From Aquisalimonas lutea (GTDB lineage: Bacteria > Pseudomonadota > Gammaproteobacteria > Nitrococcales > Aquisalimonadaceae), in the NCBI RefSeq assembly GCF_030409225.1, contig NZ_JAUFPK010000001.1, positions 1,227,026 to 1,291,025 of the forward strand: DNA of 64,000 nucleotides, in the 5' to 3' direction. Below, one piece after another: positions 28,725 to 37,388 of this stretch. Each line of letters opens with the position of its first letter. Within the stretch, counting starts at the first letter, position 1. The translations under genes and the position numbers were made by a program. The notes under the pieces were generated by a model. The model did no database searches. It saw nothing but the letters and a program-made list of their open reading frames with translations, and was not told the DNA's origin.

Positions 28725-30059
28725 TCAGATGGGCTCGTCGCCATCGTCGTCTGGTGCCGTCGTGGATGGCATGTACCGAGCCAGGATGGTATAGACGGCT
28801 GGTGGGGCGGCGGCCACGTTGGTATACAGCAATCGACTTGGTGTCTGCGTCTCGCGCACCCCGCCGGCCAGGGCAGCATGCCGAGCCGCAGTGAGGTCAC
28901 GGGCGATCGCATACTTGCGCGCCAATGCCGTGCATCCGGCGGGATACAACGTTTCGGCGAGAATCGGTGTCCGGACGCCGGTGACGTACACACGGAAGTT
29001 CACGCTGCTTTTCCCATTGCGGATAACGCGGGTCGCCATCCGAAGTGTGCGGGCAGCGAACGCCTGGAACGCGGTGACCAATGCTTCAGAGCCGCAGATC
29101 CCAAGCTCCCATCCGCCGAGGGGGAAGACGTAGCGCTTGTCTCGCTTGATATGACCGTCGCCGTCGCACACACCGCGCCAGAAATCGACCTCGACCGAGG
29201 GCGGAACGGCCGGCGGTGCAACATTGCCGGTACCCTGGCGCCGATGTGTATATCCCAACGCGATGAGCCGCGCTGCTAGCCGGTGGCTGTAGACCGATAG
29301 AACCAATCCGCCATAGGTGCGCCCGTTACTGAGCCGGGACGACACCGGCCGGATCGGGGCATCGCTGCCGAAGAAATCTCTGAGCCACTCCAGCATGGCT
29401 CTGTCTCGCGGGTGCAGGACAATGCGCAGGCCCTCCGGCGCGCCGTCGGCTCGCGTGAGTACGCGAGCGTCCGCCCAAAGGAAACCCAGCACATATGCGA
29501 CGTCCGGTCTGCTCAGGTCATCGAGGGCATAGGGATTGACCGAGTAAGCCCGGTACGGATCTCCCGCCTCTGGCGTCTTCTCGGAACAGTGGCGAGCCTC
29601 GAGTCCGAGCGATCGGAAACCCTGCGAGATAAAAGAGAGACTTAAACCACAGCATCGCTCCAACGTCTCGAAGGAGAGTCGGTCGTCCACATACAGGATA
29701 TGCGTCAGACCGATCAGGCGATCGCGGAGCGGGTAGGCGTAGCTTGCACGGCGGCGCCTCAGGCCCTGCCAAAGCAGGGCGATTTCATCGAGACAAAGAC
29801 TTACGTCGTAGCTCTCCTGAGCGAGGTGCGTCTCCAAGGCCATCAGCCGTTCGTCAATCTCCTGAAGATCGCAAGGTGGAGCACCCGCCGCAGGCGCGGA
29901 TCCGGTACCGGCGGAGATCGCGGTCGCCCGCCCATGCTGGCCATGGGTAGCGGAGTGGTCGCCTGTATCTGCTGTGTCGAGCGGAGCAACATTCGTCATA
30001 ACCTCTGCGTCGGCTTGCCGCTGTCCATCGGCGTACTGCGTGATATTGATATCGGTCAT
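28725..30059 (-). CDS. LAGLIDADG-type homing endonuclease-like protein with N-terminal HTH-like region
   Basis: A 444-residue protein. After a disordered 60-residue leader comes a helical region (LMALETHLAQESYDVSLCLDEI) and an HTH-like segment (SFETLERCCGLSLSFISQGFRSLGL). Residues about 185-400 carry two LAGLIDADG-like helices: VAYVLGFLWADARVL and DFWRGVCDGDGHIKR. The intervening core (LRIVLHPRDRAMLEWLRDFFG, YSHRLAARLIALGY) is that of the family's alpha-beta fold. Both helices keep an acidic residue at the metal position. GGGAG precedes the ATG at 30059. It is freestanding, not inside an intron or intein. It may be a homing nuclease or a LAGLIDADG fold recruited as a DNA-binding regulator; flanking phage-type regulators favour a mobile element. 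Confidence 0.72.
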   Translation of the reverse strand: MTDINITQYADGQRQADAEVMTNVAPLDTADTGDHSATHGQHGRATAISAGTGSAPAAGAPPCDLQEIDERLMALETHLAQESYDVSLCLDEIALLWQGLRRRRASYAYPLRDRLIGLTHILYVDDRLSFETLERCCGLSLSFISQGFRSLGLEARHCSEKTPEAGDPYRAYSVNPYALDDLSRPDVAYVLGFLWADARVLTRADGAPEGLRIVLHPRDRAMLEWLRDFFGSDAPIRPVSSRLSNGRTYGGLVLSVYSHRLAARLIALGYTHRRQGTGNVAPPAVPPSVEVDFWRGVCDGDGHIKRDKRYVFPLGGWELGICGSEALVTAFQAFAARTLRMATRVIRNGKSSVNFRVYVTGVRTPILAETLYPAGCTALARKYAIARDLTAARHAALAGGVRETQTPSRLLYTNVAAAPPAVYTILARYMPSTTAPDDDGDEPI

Positions 30060-30093
30060 TCAACAACTCCCACATAGGTCACTGAGTTTCCTT

Positions 30094-30114
30094 GCCCTCC
30101 CGCGTGAGGAGGGC
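30094..30114. other. Stem-loop in the endonuclease 5' leader
   Basis: GCCCTCC and GGAGGGC form a 7-bp perfect stem with a 7-base loop, 35-55 bases before the endonuclease ATG. It could terminate transcription from the Ner-like remnant upstream or regulate the leader. Confidence 0.4.
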
Positions 30115-30248
30115 GAGCCATGGTTAAGCCCGATTGGAGCGGCCTGATGCAGGCCGGCAGCGTTGCCTGGTCTATGGACTCCGTGAATTCATCTGCGGGC
30201 GCCTTTGCTCCTCCAAGTAAGATCTTCGTTTTCGGTTGATCCGAGGAG

Positions 30249-30511
30249 TTAAGGCACGCAAGGCGTGTCCCGTGCTCGGGTGCTATGCTGGCAGCCGCAG
30301 TGAGTTGGCTTGATCGACTCCGCGATGCTGCGCTTGTTCTTCGATCTGGACCGGTCCAGGGCAATGATGAGCGCGCTCGCGGCCGTGTCGCGGTGAGCGA
30401 TCGCAAGCGCCTGAAGCAACTTGGCGGCCGTCCTGTTCCTGAGAGCGACCACCAGATTTGCTCGGTGCCAGTCAGGCGAGGTCGGTTGCTGAACTGCTGT
30501 GCTTTATCCAT
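30249..30511 (-). pseudogene. Broken Ner/Nlp-family regulator
   Basis: On the minus strand one frame reads PDWHRANLVVALRNRTAAKLLQ and, further on, NKRSIAESI. This resembles the Ner/Nlp DNA-binding family (typically PDWHRADIVAALKKRG and GERIIAEAL), used by Mu-like phages and as SfsB in E. coli. That frame has no start codon before the motif, because a TAA precedes it. An ATG at 30511 in another frame (MDKAQQF) would join it after a one-base shift near 30490. Conservation in the second half is weak. Most likely a decayed ner gene of a phage-like element. Confidence 0.45.
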
Positions 30512-30528
30512 ACCTCGAAGACTATATA

Positions 30529-30544
30529 ACATGAGCTATCATGT
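30529..30544. promoter_or_regulatory. Operator-like palindrome between divergent regulators
   Basis: ACATGA-GCTA-TCATGT is a perfect inverted repeat in the AT-rich gap between the Ner-like remnant (minus) and the XRE regulator (plus), 70 bases before the latter's ATG. Its place in a divergent control region suggests a binding site for one of these regulators. Confidence 0.45.
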
Positions 30545-30613
30545 CAAGAGTATGTTCTCCTGTTATTCTTCCGAGTTCGGTTGGTCTAACTAAGTAATAT
30601 ATAAGGTATTGTT

Positions 30614-31336
30614 ATGCCAGGAAAAAAAAGAAGAAAGGAAAGAGAAGAAAAGGTTGAAAGCGAATCTTCTTCCCAAGAGATCACAATTAGAAACCGTATC
30701 AAGTTCGCTGTAGATCAGTTCAAAACTAGATCAAAAGCAGCAACAGCCGCTGATGTTTCCACTGATATGCTCTATCGGTATATGCGAGGCGACAGCCCGC
30801 CCGGCTTTCAAGCGATTGCGGGACTCGCGAAGAATTCCGGGGTCAGCCTAGACTGGATAGCCTTTGGCAAAGGGCCTGTCTTTGTAGGCCGCCATGCAGA
30901 GGCGGTGAAAGTTCAGGAGTCGTTCGAGCGATATCGCCAGACCATCGGCGCAGGCCATCCGGAAACCACGGTAAAACAGAGGTTTATAGCCGATTACAAC
31001 CAGGGCGAGCTGACCGTCGACCAGGTATCTGGCGTGGACTCTTTGACGCTGGAAACGCTTGATAGGTATTTGAGGCTGGCTAAGGAGCCTGAGACACCCG
31101 GGGATGCCTATGTCGAGTCAGAGCAGCAGGGCGCGCGGAGCGCGCTAGACGTCGATCTGCTCGAGAGCGTGATCGTTTCGGTGCGGGAGACGTTGGAAGC
31201 CCGCCAGGTCAAGCTTGAGGCAGCTAAAGAGGCCCGCCTAGTCAAGACCGCCTATGACTACGCGCTCAGCCACAATAAGACGCCCACGCCGGAAACCGTT
31301 CTGCAGCTTTTTATCGAGCTGATCTTGGAGCAGTAG
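30614..31336 (+). CDS. XRE/CI-like HTH transcriptional regulator
   Basis: A 240-residue protein. A very basic N-terminal tail (GKKRRKEREEK) precedes an HTH of the phage CI type: DQFKTRSKAATAADVSTDML, YRYMRGDSPPGFQAIAGLA, then NSGVSLDWIAFGKGP, the standard end of that domain near residue 95. There is no S24 protease domain. The rest is helical and charged, ending in VLQLFIELILEQ, probably for oligomerisation. The upstream ribosome site is weak (AAGG). Composition is AT-richer than the backbone. It diverges from the Ner remnant and endonuclease and probably controls them. Confidence 0.8.
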   Translation: MPGKKRRKEREEKVESESSSQEITIRNRIKFAVDQFKTRSKAATAADVSTDMLYRYMRGDSPPGFQAIAGLAKNSGVSLDWIAFGKGPVFVGRHAEAVKVQESFERYRQTIGAGHPETTVKQRFIADYNQGELTVDQVSGVDSLTLETLDRYLRLAKEPETPGDAYVESEQQGARSALDVDLLESVIVSVRETLEARQVKLEAAKEARLVKTAYDYALSHNKTPTPETVLQLFIELILEQ

Positions 31337-31555
31337 CTTGTGTACCGTGAGGCAAGGCTCGCACCAGGCGGTCTCCCGCAGTACACACCGGACATCGCGT
31401 ATCCGCTCAACATATGCAGACAGAAGTGACCCCGGCTAATCGGATCGTTTCCGGTGGCCAAACCGGGGTGCTTGTCGTCTTGAAGGCTCTGGCAGGAGAA
31501 CTGGCCTGCCTCGGTGTCGGAGCCGCCTCACCGTGCTCCGTGACGAGGAGGCAAC

Positions 31556-32476
31556 ATGAGCGTCTCGACCCGGTGGGCCGACACTACAGCATCGATCCCC
31601 GCGAGCTTCGAGTATGAGCCGCAGTACGTCGACATCGACGGCGCCCGCATGCACTACATCGAGGCCGGTAGCGGGGCGCCCGTGGTCTTCCTCCACGGCA
31701 ACCCAACGTGGTCGTACATCTGGCGCAACGTCATTCCGTTCGTCGCACCCCACGCGCGCTGCATCGCCCCCGACCTCATGGGCATGGGCTATTCCGACCC
31801 GTCGTCGGGCGGCGGCTATCGCTTCTTCGATCACTACGATGCCATCGCTGCCTTCATCGACCGGCTCGGTCTCGATGAGGTCACCTTCGTCGGCCACGAC
31901 TGGGGCTGCTCCATCGCGTTCCACTATCTCGCGAACCACCCGAGGCGCGTGCGCGGCATCGCCTTTCTCGAGGGCATGGTGGGATCTCTTGCCTGGCGCG
32001 ATATGCCTGCGCGGTTCCGTCTCGCCTTTGGCGTAATGCGAACGCCCGTGCTCGGCTGGCTCACGGTCAGCGTTGCCAATGCCTTCGTCGAGGTGATCCT
32101 GCCCGCGGCCACCGTGCGCCGGCTCGATGCTGAGACCATGCGCCGCTACCGGGAGCCGTTCCCCACCGTCGCGAGCCGTCGCCCGGTGCGCCAGTGGCCG
32201 CTGGAGATCCCCCTGGACGGCCGGCCGCCGGACGTTGCCCGCGCCTTCAAGACGTACGCGCGCGTCCTGCAGACCAGCACGATCCCGAAGCTCCTCCTGC
32301 ACGGCGACCCGGGCGGCGTGCTGCAGGAACCGCAGGTGGCGTGGTGCCGGGCGAACCTGCCCAACCTGGAAACGGTCCCGGTGGGCCGGGGCATCCATTA
32401 CCTGCAGGAGGACTGCCCGGAGGCGATCGGGCGTGCAATCGCCGCGTGGTATCAGGGCACCGCCGGCGGGGGCTGA
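31556..32476 (+). CDS. dhaA: Haloalkane dehalogenase
   Basis: A 306-residue alpha/beta-hydrolase that replaces halogen on haloalkanes by hydroxide. The full DhaA-type active site is visible: halide-stabilising Asn49 in HGNPTWSYIWRN, nucleophile Asp115 followed by Trp116 in VGHDWG, catalytic acid Glu139 in AFLEGM and base His281 in GRGIHYLQED. This differs from epoxide hydrolases and esterases, which lack the Asn/Trp pair. ACGAGGAGGCAAC gives a good ribosome site before 31556. It stands alone, without a dehydrogenase for the alcohol product; such genes occur in many marine bacteria where the natural substrate is unknown. Confidence 0.93.
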   Translation: MSVSTRWADTTASIPASFEYEPQYVDIDGARMHYIEAGSGAPVVFLHGNPTWSYIWRNVIPFVAPHARCIAPDLMGMGYSDPSSGGGYRFFDHYDAIAAFIDRLGLDEVTFVGHDWGCSIAFHYLANHPRRVRGIAFLEGMVGSLAWRDMPARFRLAFGVMRTPVLGWLTVSVANAFVEVILPAATVRRLDAETMRRYREPFPTVASRRPVRQWPLEIPLDGRPPDVARAFKTYARVLQTSTIPKLLLHGDPGGVLQEPQVAWCRANLPNLETVPVGRGIHYLQEDCPEAIGRAIAAWYQGTAGGG

Positions 32477-32567
32477 GCGCACCGCGCGGGCACAATCGAG
32501 CAGAAGGGCTATCATCGGCGCAGGCAGAAGCTGCCAGCAAAATCCCAAAACAACCACGGTTGCACCC

Positions 32568-33689
32568 ATGTCGGAACAGACTGCCGCCCATCACCACCAT
32601 CGCCGCCCCTACGAGCTGCGCCATCGCCACCGCCGGGGAACCGCGCCTGGCACCCTGATCAGCCGTGCCGAGGCCCACGCGCCGCACATGACGCTGATGA
32701 GCTACGACGGCCACAACCTGGCCGACCGCAGGGAGGCCTCCCTCGAGGACATCGACGCGGCCGTGGAGCAGTGGCCCATGAACTGGATCGATGTCTCCGG
32801 CCTGGCCGACGCGGATCTGATCGCGGCCCTCGGGAAGCGCTTCGGCATCCACCCTCTGGCGCTGGAGGACGTCATCAACGTGCATCAACGGCCCAAGGTG
32901 GAAGACTACGACGCGAACCTGTTCGTGATCACCCGGATGCCTTCGTATGGCGCCCACCATCTCGAGCTCGAGCAGCTCAGCCTGTTCATGGGCGAGGGGT
33001 TCGTGATCACGTTCCAGGAGCGCCCCGGCGACTGCTTCGAGCCGGTGCGCGAGCGCATCCGCAAGAGCCCGGGCAACCGCGGCCGGCTGCTGCGGTCGGA
33101 CTATCTCAGTTACGCACTGCTCGATGCCGTGGTGGACTCCTACTTCCCCATCCTGGAGGCCTTCTCCAACCGCCTGGACGAGCTCGAGGACCGCGCGATC
33201 GCGCGGCCCAGCGAGAAGCTGGTCGGCGAGATGCACGCGGTCAAGCGCCAGCTCCAGGCGATGCGGCGGGCGGTGTGGCCCCAGCGGGAGCTGTTCCGGG
33301 TGATGACGCGGGACGTCCAGGCGGTCTCCGGGGATACGAGGCTGTTCCTGCGCGACTGCGAGGACCACGCCGTGCAGATCCTGGACGTCGTCGAGACCTA
33401 CCGCGAGCGGGCCACCAGCGCGCTCGACCTGTACGTGACCGCCATCAACCACCGCATGAACGAGGTCATGAAGGTGCTGACCATTATTGCCACCGTGTTC
33501 ATGCCGCTGACCGTGATCACGGGGATCTACGGCATGAACTTCGACACGGCGGCGTCGCCGTACAACATGCCGGAGCTCGGCTGGCGCTACGGCTATCCGT
33601 TCGTCCTGGGCGTCATCACCGCGGTGGGCGTCGGGCTGCTGGTTCTGTTCCGGCGCCGGGGCTGGCTCGGCGGCCGCTGGCGCTCGTGA
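32568..33689 (+). CDS. corA: CorA-family magnesium/cobalt transporter
   Basis: A 373-residue member of the CorA family. A His/Arg-rich N-terminus (HHHHRRPYELRHRHRRG, possible metal binding) precedes a large cytoplasmic domain of alpha-beta plus long helices. Two C-terminal membrane helices follow (MKVLTIIATVFMPLTVITG and YPFVLGVITAVGVGLLVLF). The pore signature YGMN sits between them at YGMNF. The C-terminus is basic (RRRGWLGGRW). The ATG at 32568 is the first that gives a sensible N-terminus. The protein forms a pentamer in the inner membrane and imports Mg2+. Confidence 0.94.
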   Translation: MSEQTAAHHHHRRPYELRHRHRRGTAPGTLISRAEAHAPHMTLMSYDGHNLADRREASLEDIDAAVEQWPMNWIDVSGLADADLIAALGKRFGIHPLALEDVINVHQRPKVEDYDANLFVITRMPSYGAHHLELEQLSLFMGEGFVITFQERPGDCFEPVRERIRKSPGNRGRLLRSDYLSYALLDAVVDSYFPILEAFSNRLDELEDRAIARPSEKLVGEMHAVKRQLQAMRRAVWPQRELFRVMTRDVQAVSGDTRLFLRDCEDHAVQILDVVETYRERATSALDLYVTAINHRMNEVMKVLTIIATVFMPLTVITGIYGMNFDTAASPYNMPELGWRYGYPFVLGVITAVGVGLLVLFRRRGWLGGRWRS

Positions 33690-33708
33690 GCCGGGATCAG
33701 GTGCGGCG

Positions 33709-34494
33709 ATGAGCCGGATGGTCGAGTGGACAGGCGCCCATCTGCCCTTGGTGGTGTGCAGCGCGGCCCTTGTCGCGGCGGTTGCGGTCATGGTGCTCGC
33801 CCGGCTCGCCGGACAACGGGCGGCGCACCAGTCGGTATCCGGCTGGTTGCAGCAGCAAGGGCAGCGACGCGTGCGTCTTGCGGCTGCGCTCGGCCTGGTG
33901 TGTGCGGCGCTCGCGGTGTTTCTGGCCCTGCTCGACAGCTACCGCGACGGTGGCGCTGTCGCCCGGCTGGATCATGCACTGCTGGAGGCTCACCAGGAGC
34001 ACACGGCACCTGCGATCCAGGCCGCGTTCGCTGCCATCACCCGCCTGGGGGACGTGGCGACCATCACCGCGCTGGGCTTCGCCGTGGGTGGCGTCCTGCT
34101 GTGGTATCGGCGGTGGCTGCTGTGTACCGCCTGGGGGGTGACGCTGGCCGGCGGCGGCATGGTGAGCACCGCCCTGAAGCAGCTTATCGGGCGGCAGCGC
34201 CCGGAGGCGGCCGAGGCCGTGCTGGGCACAACCGCCTGGAGCTTTCCCAGCGGTCACGCCATGGGGGCGACGTTCGCCTACGGCATGCTGGCCTATGTGC
34301 TACGGCGAACCGGCTGTGTCCGCCGGCCCGCGCCGTTGCTCGGGGCGATCGCGGCGCTCATCGTGCTCATCGGCGGCAGCCGGGTCGTGCTGCAGGTCCA
34401 CTACCCCAGCGACGTGGTCGCCGGGTTCGCGATGGCGCTGGCGTGGCTGCTGGTGTGCCTGACCGTGACGGAGCATGCCCTGCGCAGGCGTTGA
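33709..34494 (+). CDS. PAP2-family membrane phosphatase
   Basis: A 261-residue inner-membrane protein with about six helices and all three PAP2 motifs: KQLIGRQRP near residue 162, SFPSGHA near 179 and SRVVLQVHYPSDV near 225. Active sites face the periplasm and remove phosphate from lipid phosphates such as undecaprenyl pyrophosphate or lipid A. It is directly followed (1-base overlap of stop and a potential ATG) by a two-component system, so it is probably cotranscribed with and regulated by it. Confidence 0.88.
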   Translation: MSRMVEWTGAHLPLVVCSAALVAAVAVMVLARLAGQRAAHQSVSGWLQQQGQRRVRLAAALGLVCAALAVFLALLDSYRDGGAVARLDHALLEAHQEHTAPAIQAAFAAITRLGDVATITALGFAVGGVLLWYRRWLLCTAWGVTLAGGGMVSTALKQLIGRQRPEAAEAVLGTTAWSFPSGHAMGATFAYGMLAYVLRRTGCVRRPAPLLGAIAALIVLIGGSRVVLQVHYPSDVVAGFAMALAWLLVCLTVTEHALRRR

Positions 34495-34508
34495 TGGAGA
34501 CGGGTGTC

Positions 34509-35198
34509 ATGCATGTGCTGATCATCGAGGATCACCGCGATCTGGTGGCCAACATCGTGGATTACCTGGAGGCGTGCGGTCACACTACCGACTGGGCCGC
34601 CGACGGTCTGACGGGGCTGCATCTGGCAGCAACGACAGCGCCTGATGTCGTGGTTCTCGACCTTGCCCTGCCGGCACTCGATGGCGTGGACCTATGCGCG
34701 CGGCTGCGCCGGGACAAGTGCGCCGTGCCCGTGATCATGCTCACAGCCCGGGGCGAGCTGGACGAGCGCGTCCAGGGCCTGGAGGCCGGAGCCGACGACT
34801 ACCTGGTCAAGCCCATTGCGCTGCGCGAGCTCGAGGCCCGCCTGCAGGCGCAGCATCGCCGGTTCCGGGGCGGTGTCGAGCGGCCTCGCTTGCAGGTCGA
34901 TGACCTGGTTCTGGACGATGACACGCGGTGCGTCACCCGGGCGGGGCGCGCCCTGTCACTGACCCGCCGCGACTTTGAGGTCCTGCGCGTGCTCATGCGC
35001 GAGGCGCCCGCTGTCGTGCCGCGCAGCCGCATCGAGCGCGAGATCTGGGGTGATGATCTCCCCGACAGCGACTCCCTGCGTGCGCACATTCATCGGCTGC
35101 GTCGTGCTATCGATGGCGGCGGCGACAGGCGCCTGGTGCATACGGTGCACGGGGTCGGGTATCGGCTTGCGGTCGAGGGCGGTGATGATGCGGGGTAG
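34509..35198 (+). CDS. OmpR-family response regulator
   Basis: A 229-residue regulator. The receiver domain (1-115) has the acidic pair Glu7/Asp8, phosphoacceptor Asp51 in VVVLDLALP, and Lys in DDYLVKPI. A winged-helix DNA-binding domain (130-225) contains SLTRRDFEVLRVLM, SDSLRAHIHRLRRAI and VHTVHGVGYRL. It starts at the ATG at 34509, where GGAG lies 9 bases upstream; an ATG at 34494 in the same frame adds five residues. It overlaps the kinase gene by 14 bases. QseB/PmrA-like by type. Confidence 0.92.
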   Translation: MHVLIIEDHRDLVANIVDYLEACGHTTDWAADGLTGLHLAATTAPDVVVLDLALPALDGVDLCARLRRDKCAVPVIMLTARGELDERVQGLEAGADDYLVKPIALRELEARLQAQHRRFRGGVERPRLQVDDLVLDDDTRCVTRAGRALSLTRRDFEVLRVLMREAPAVVPRSRIEREIWGDDLPDSDSLRAHIHRLRRAIDGGGDRRLVHTVHGVGYRLAVEGGDDAG

Positions 35199-36438
35199 GC
35201 TGCGTGGTCGCATCGTGGTGTCGTTCCTGGGCGCGGGGCTGGTTCTCGGCCCGCTCGTGGCCACGGCGCTGTTGTTCGTCTCCTACGAGATTCTCGAGTG
35301 GAACGCCGAGCAACGCGTCGCCGCGCGGCTCGATGAAGCGGTAGCGAACCCGGGAGCGTACTCTTTCGACACGCCGGAGGCGGCGGGCGGGGCGCGCGTT
35401 CTGACCAACGCCCCGCTGGATGAGGTGCCGAGCGCGCTCTACGAACTCCCCGACGGGTTGCACGAGCACGAGACCGGCGAGTCGGGCTGGCTGGCGGCCA
35501 CGGCGACGACGTCGCAAGGGCGCATTATCGTGGTCAGCGATATCGGCCGCCTCGAGACCCTGGAGGCGGAGTCGTGGGTGTACGTACTGATCGGAACGGC
35601 TCTGGCGACGGCTGTGTCGCTGGCGGCCGGCCTGGTGATTGCCGGGCGGCTGACCGCGCCGCTGGAGCGCCTTGCCCGGGATGTCCGGCGGGCCACCGAT
35701 GAGCCGGGGCGCGGTCGGTTCGCCACCCGTCTCCCGGTCGACGAGGTGCGCACTCTTGCGGAGGCGCTGGATCACTACCGTGAGCGCACGGTGCGTGCCA
35801 TCGACCGCGAGCGGCGCTTCTCCGCCGATGTCAGCCACGAGCTCCGCAACCCCCTGGCAGTGATTCGCAACGCCGCGGAGATCGTGGAGGCCGATTCCGG
35901 GCTCGCCGATCGCTCCGTGCGAGCGCTTCGGCGTATTGATCAAGCCGCAGGCCGCATGCAGGAGACGATCACCACGTTGCTCGAACTCGTGCTGGAGCGC
36001 GATCCCAGCGGCGACGAAGCGGCGATCGTGCTTAGTGACCGCTTGGATGTCGTGATCGAGCAGGAGATGGCATCGAGCCCAGGACAGCCTCCTCGCGTGG
36101 AGCGGCGCGAGCAGCCCGATGTCACGGTGACGGCTCCGGTTGCCGTTGTCGACGTCATCACCGCCAACTTGCTCCGCAATGCGCTGCGACACGCCGACGC
36201 CCAACGGATTGTCATCGAGACCGGGCCCGGTTACCTGTCGGTGGTTGATGACGGTGCGGGAATGACCGCGCACGACGAAGGCACCGCGGAGGAGACGGAC
36301 CGCCCGATGATGGCGGGTCGTTCCGGTCTGGGCCTGTCGCTGGTCTCGCGGCTCTGCGAGCGCTTCGGCTGGACGCTCGACCTCGACAGCGCGCCCGGCC
36401 GGGGAACACGGGCGAGCTGGCGGTTCCAGACGGGGTAG
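35185..36438 (+). CDS. Sensor histidine kinase
   Basis: A 417-residue inner-membrane kinase. Two membrane helices (about 11-33 and 133-158) enclose a periplasmic sensor of about 100 residues. A HAMP domain follows (AGRLTAPLERLARDV). The phosphorylated His is in RRFSADVSHELRNPLAV, the N box in ITANLLRNALRHA, and G boxes in VDDGAGMT and RSGLGLSLV. Start taken at ATG 35185, overlapping the regulator gene. The PAP2 phosphatase in the same unit and a methyltransferase convergent to it suggest a system sensing envelope stress or modifying surface lipids (inference). Confidence 0.92.
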   Translation: MMRGRLRGRIVVSFLGAGLVLGPLVATALLFVSYEILEWNAEQRVAARLDEAVANPGAYSFDTPEAAGGARVLTNAPLDEVPSALYELPDGLHEHETGESGWLAATATTSQGRIIVVSDIGRLETLEAESWVYVLIGTALATAVSLAAGLVIAGRLTAPLERLARDVRRATDEPGRGRFATRLPVDEVRTLAEALDHYRERTVRAIDRERRFSADVSHELRNPLAVIRNAAEIVEADSGLADRSVRALRRIDQAAGRMQETITTLLELVLERDPSGDEAAIVLSDRLDVVIEQEMASSPGQPPRVERREQPDVTVTAPVAVVDVITANLLRNALRHADAQRIVIETGPGYLSVVDDGAGMTAHDEGTAEETDRPMMAGRSGLGLSLVSRLCERFGWTLDLDSAPGRGTRASWRFQTG

Positions 36439-36504
36439 GCGCGGCAGCGCACGCCGGCCGATGGGTCGCCCTTCCCCGACCGCCGCGGGTGGCGCGCACA
36501 GCTC

Positions 36505-37158
36505 CTACGCCGCGGGGCGGAGCATGAGGACCTGCTGCGCGTGAACGCCGGGCAGTATACGCCGCGCCTTCACCAGGGATAGGCCGGCTGCTTCGAGCTC
36601 GTCGTGCAGGCTCTCTGGGCTATAGCGGTGGAGGCGCTTGAGGTTGCGCTTGCCGTGAAGCACGCGATGGAGCCGGGTCCGGTCGTAGATCGTGGCAATG
36701 ATCCCGCGTCGGGTGACACGGGCGAGCTCGCGCAGCGTCGCAACACGAACCTCCCGCTCGTGGAGGTGCTGGAGCAGCCTTACGCACAGCGCGGTGTCGA
36801 ACGTATTGTCCGGGAAGGGGAGGCAATCGCTTCGGCAACAGTGGCTGTCCAGCGGTCCGAGGCGCTGCTGCACCAGCTCCAGCATGTCCGGGTTGATGTC
36901 GGCAACGCTGACCTGCAGGCCCCGCCGCAGGGCATGAGCCGTGAAGCGGCCGTACCCGCAGGGGAGGTCGAGCATGCGCTCCCCGCGCCGGGTCAGCGTA
37001 TCCATCCGGCGCGTGATGGCATCCGCCTCCAGCATGTGCAGGAGGCGCTGGTCCGGTTTGCTGTAGCGCTTTGCCATGTACCGCCTCGCCTTGCGTGCAC
37101 CAGCTTCGGCAGATGGATGGGTGCGGTTAGCCGGTACGGATTCGGCCGTCTGGTTCAT
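36505..37158 (-). CDS. Class I SAM-dependent methyltransferase
   Basis: A 217-residue methyltransferase. SAM motif I is MLDLPCGYGRFTAHAL, motif II VSVADINPDML, and DCLPFPDNTFDTALCVRLLQH is motif IV of the UbiE-like class. The N-terminal RYSKPDQRLLHML and the Arg/His-rich stretch (YDRTRLHRVLHGKRNLKRLH) may bind an anionic lipid or glycan. ATG at 37158 is preferred; an in-frame TTG at 37185 lacks a ribosome site. It is convergent with the histidine kinase. Similar methyltransferases occur next to PAP2 and two-component genes in LPS-modification loci, but the substrate is unknown. Confidence 0.82.
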   Translation of the reverse strand: MNQTAESVPANRTHPSAEAGARKARRYMAKRYSKPDQRLLHMLEADAITRRMDTLTRRGERMLDLPCGYGRFTAHALRRGLQVSVADINPDMLELVQQRLGPLDSHCCRSDCLPFPDNTFDTALCVRLLQHLHEREVRVATLRELARVTRRGIIATIYDRTRLHRVLHGKRNLKRLHRYSPESLHDELEAAGLSLVKARRILPGVHAQQVLMLRPAA

Positions 37159-37388
37159 CACCGGGTGTCTTCCAGCACTGGGCAAAAGAGGCTGTTGAGG
37201 ACACCGAGACTGAAGCCGGTGACGTCAAACCGGCGTTAACGTGGCGTCAAAAGGATGTGAAATGGGCGAGCGTCCCTCGGCGGCCAGAGGTGTAGCCGAC
37301 CTTGTGGGATATCAGCTTGAGGTGCGAGGAGCGCGGAAGGCGGCCGGCGATCCGGCGACCGCAGCGGCCGCGAGGCGTTGCGCGCTCG

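Noticed and set aside
28725-30059. Group I intron or intein hosting the LAGLIDADG gene
   Set aside because: No interrupted host gene on either side and no intein splice residues; the gene has its own ribosome site.
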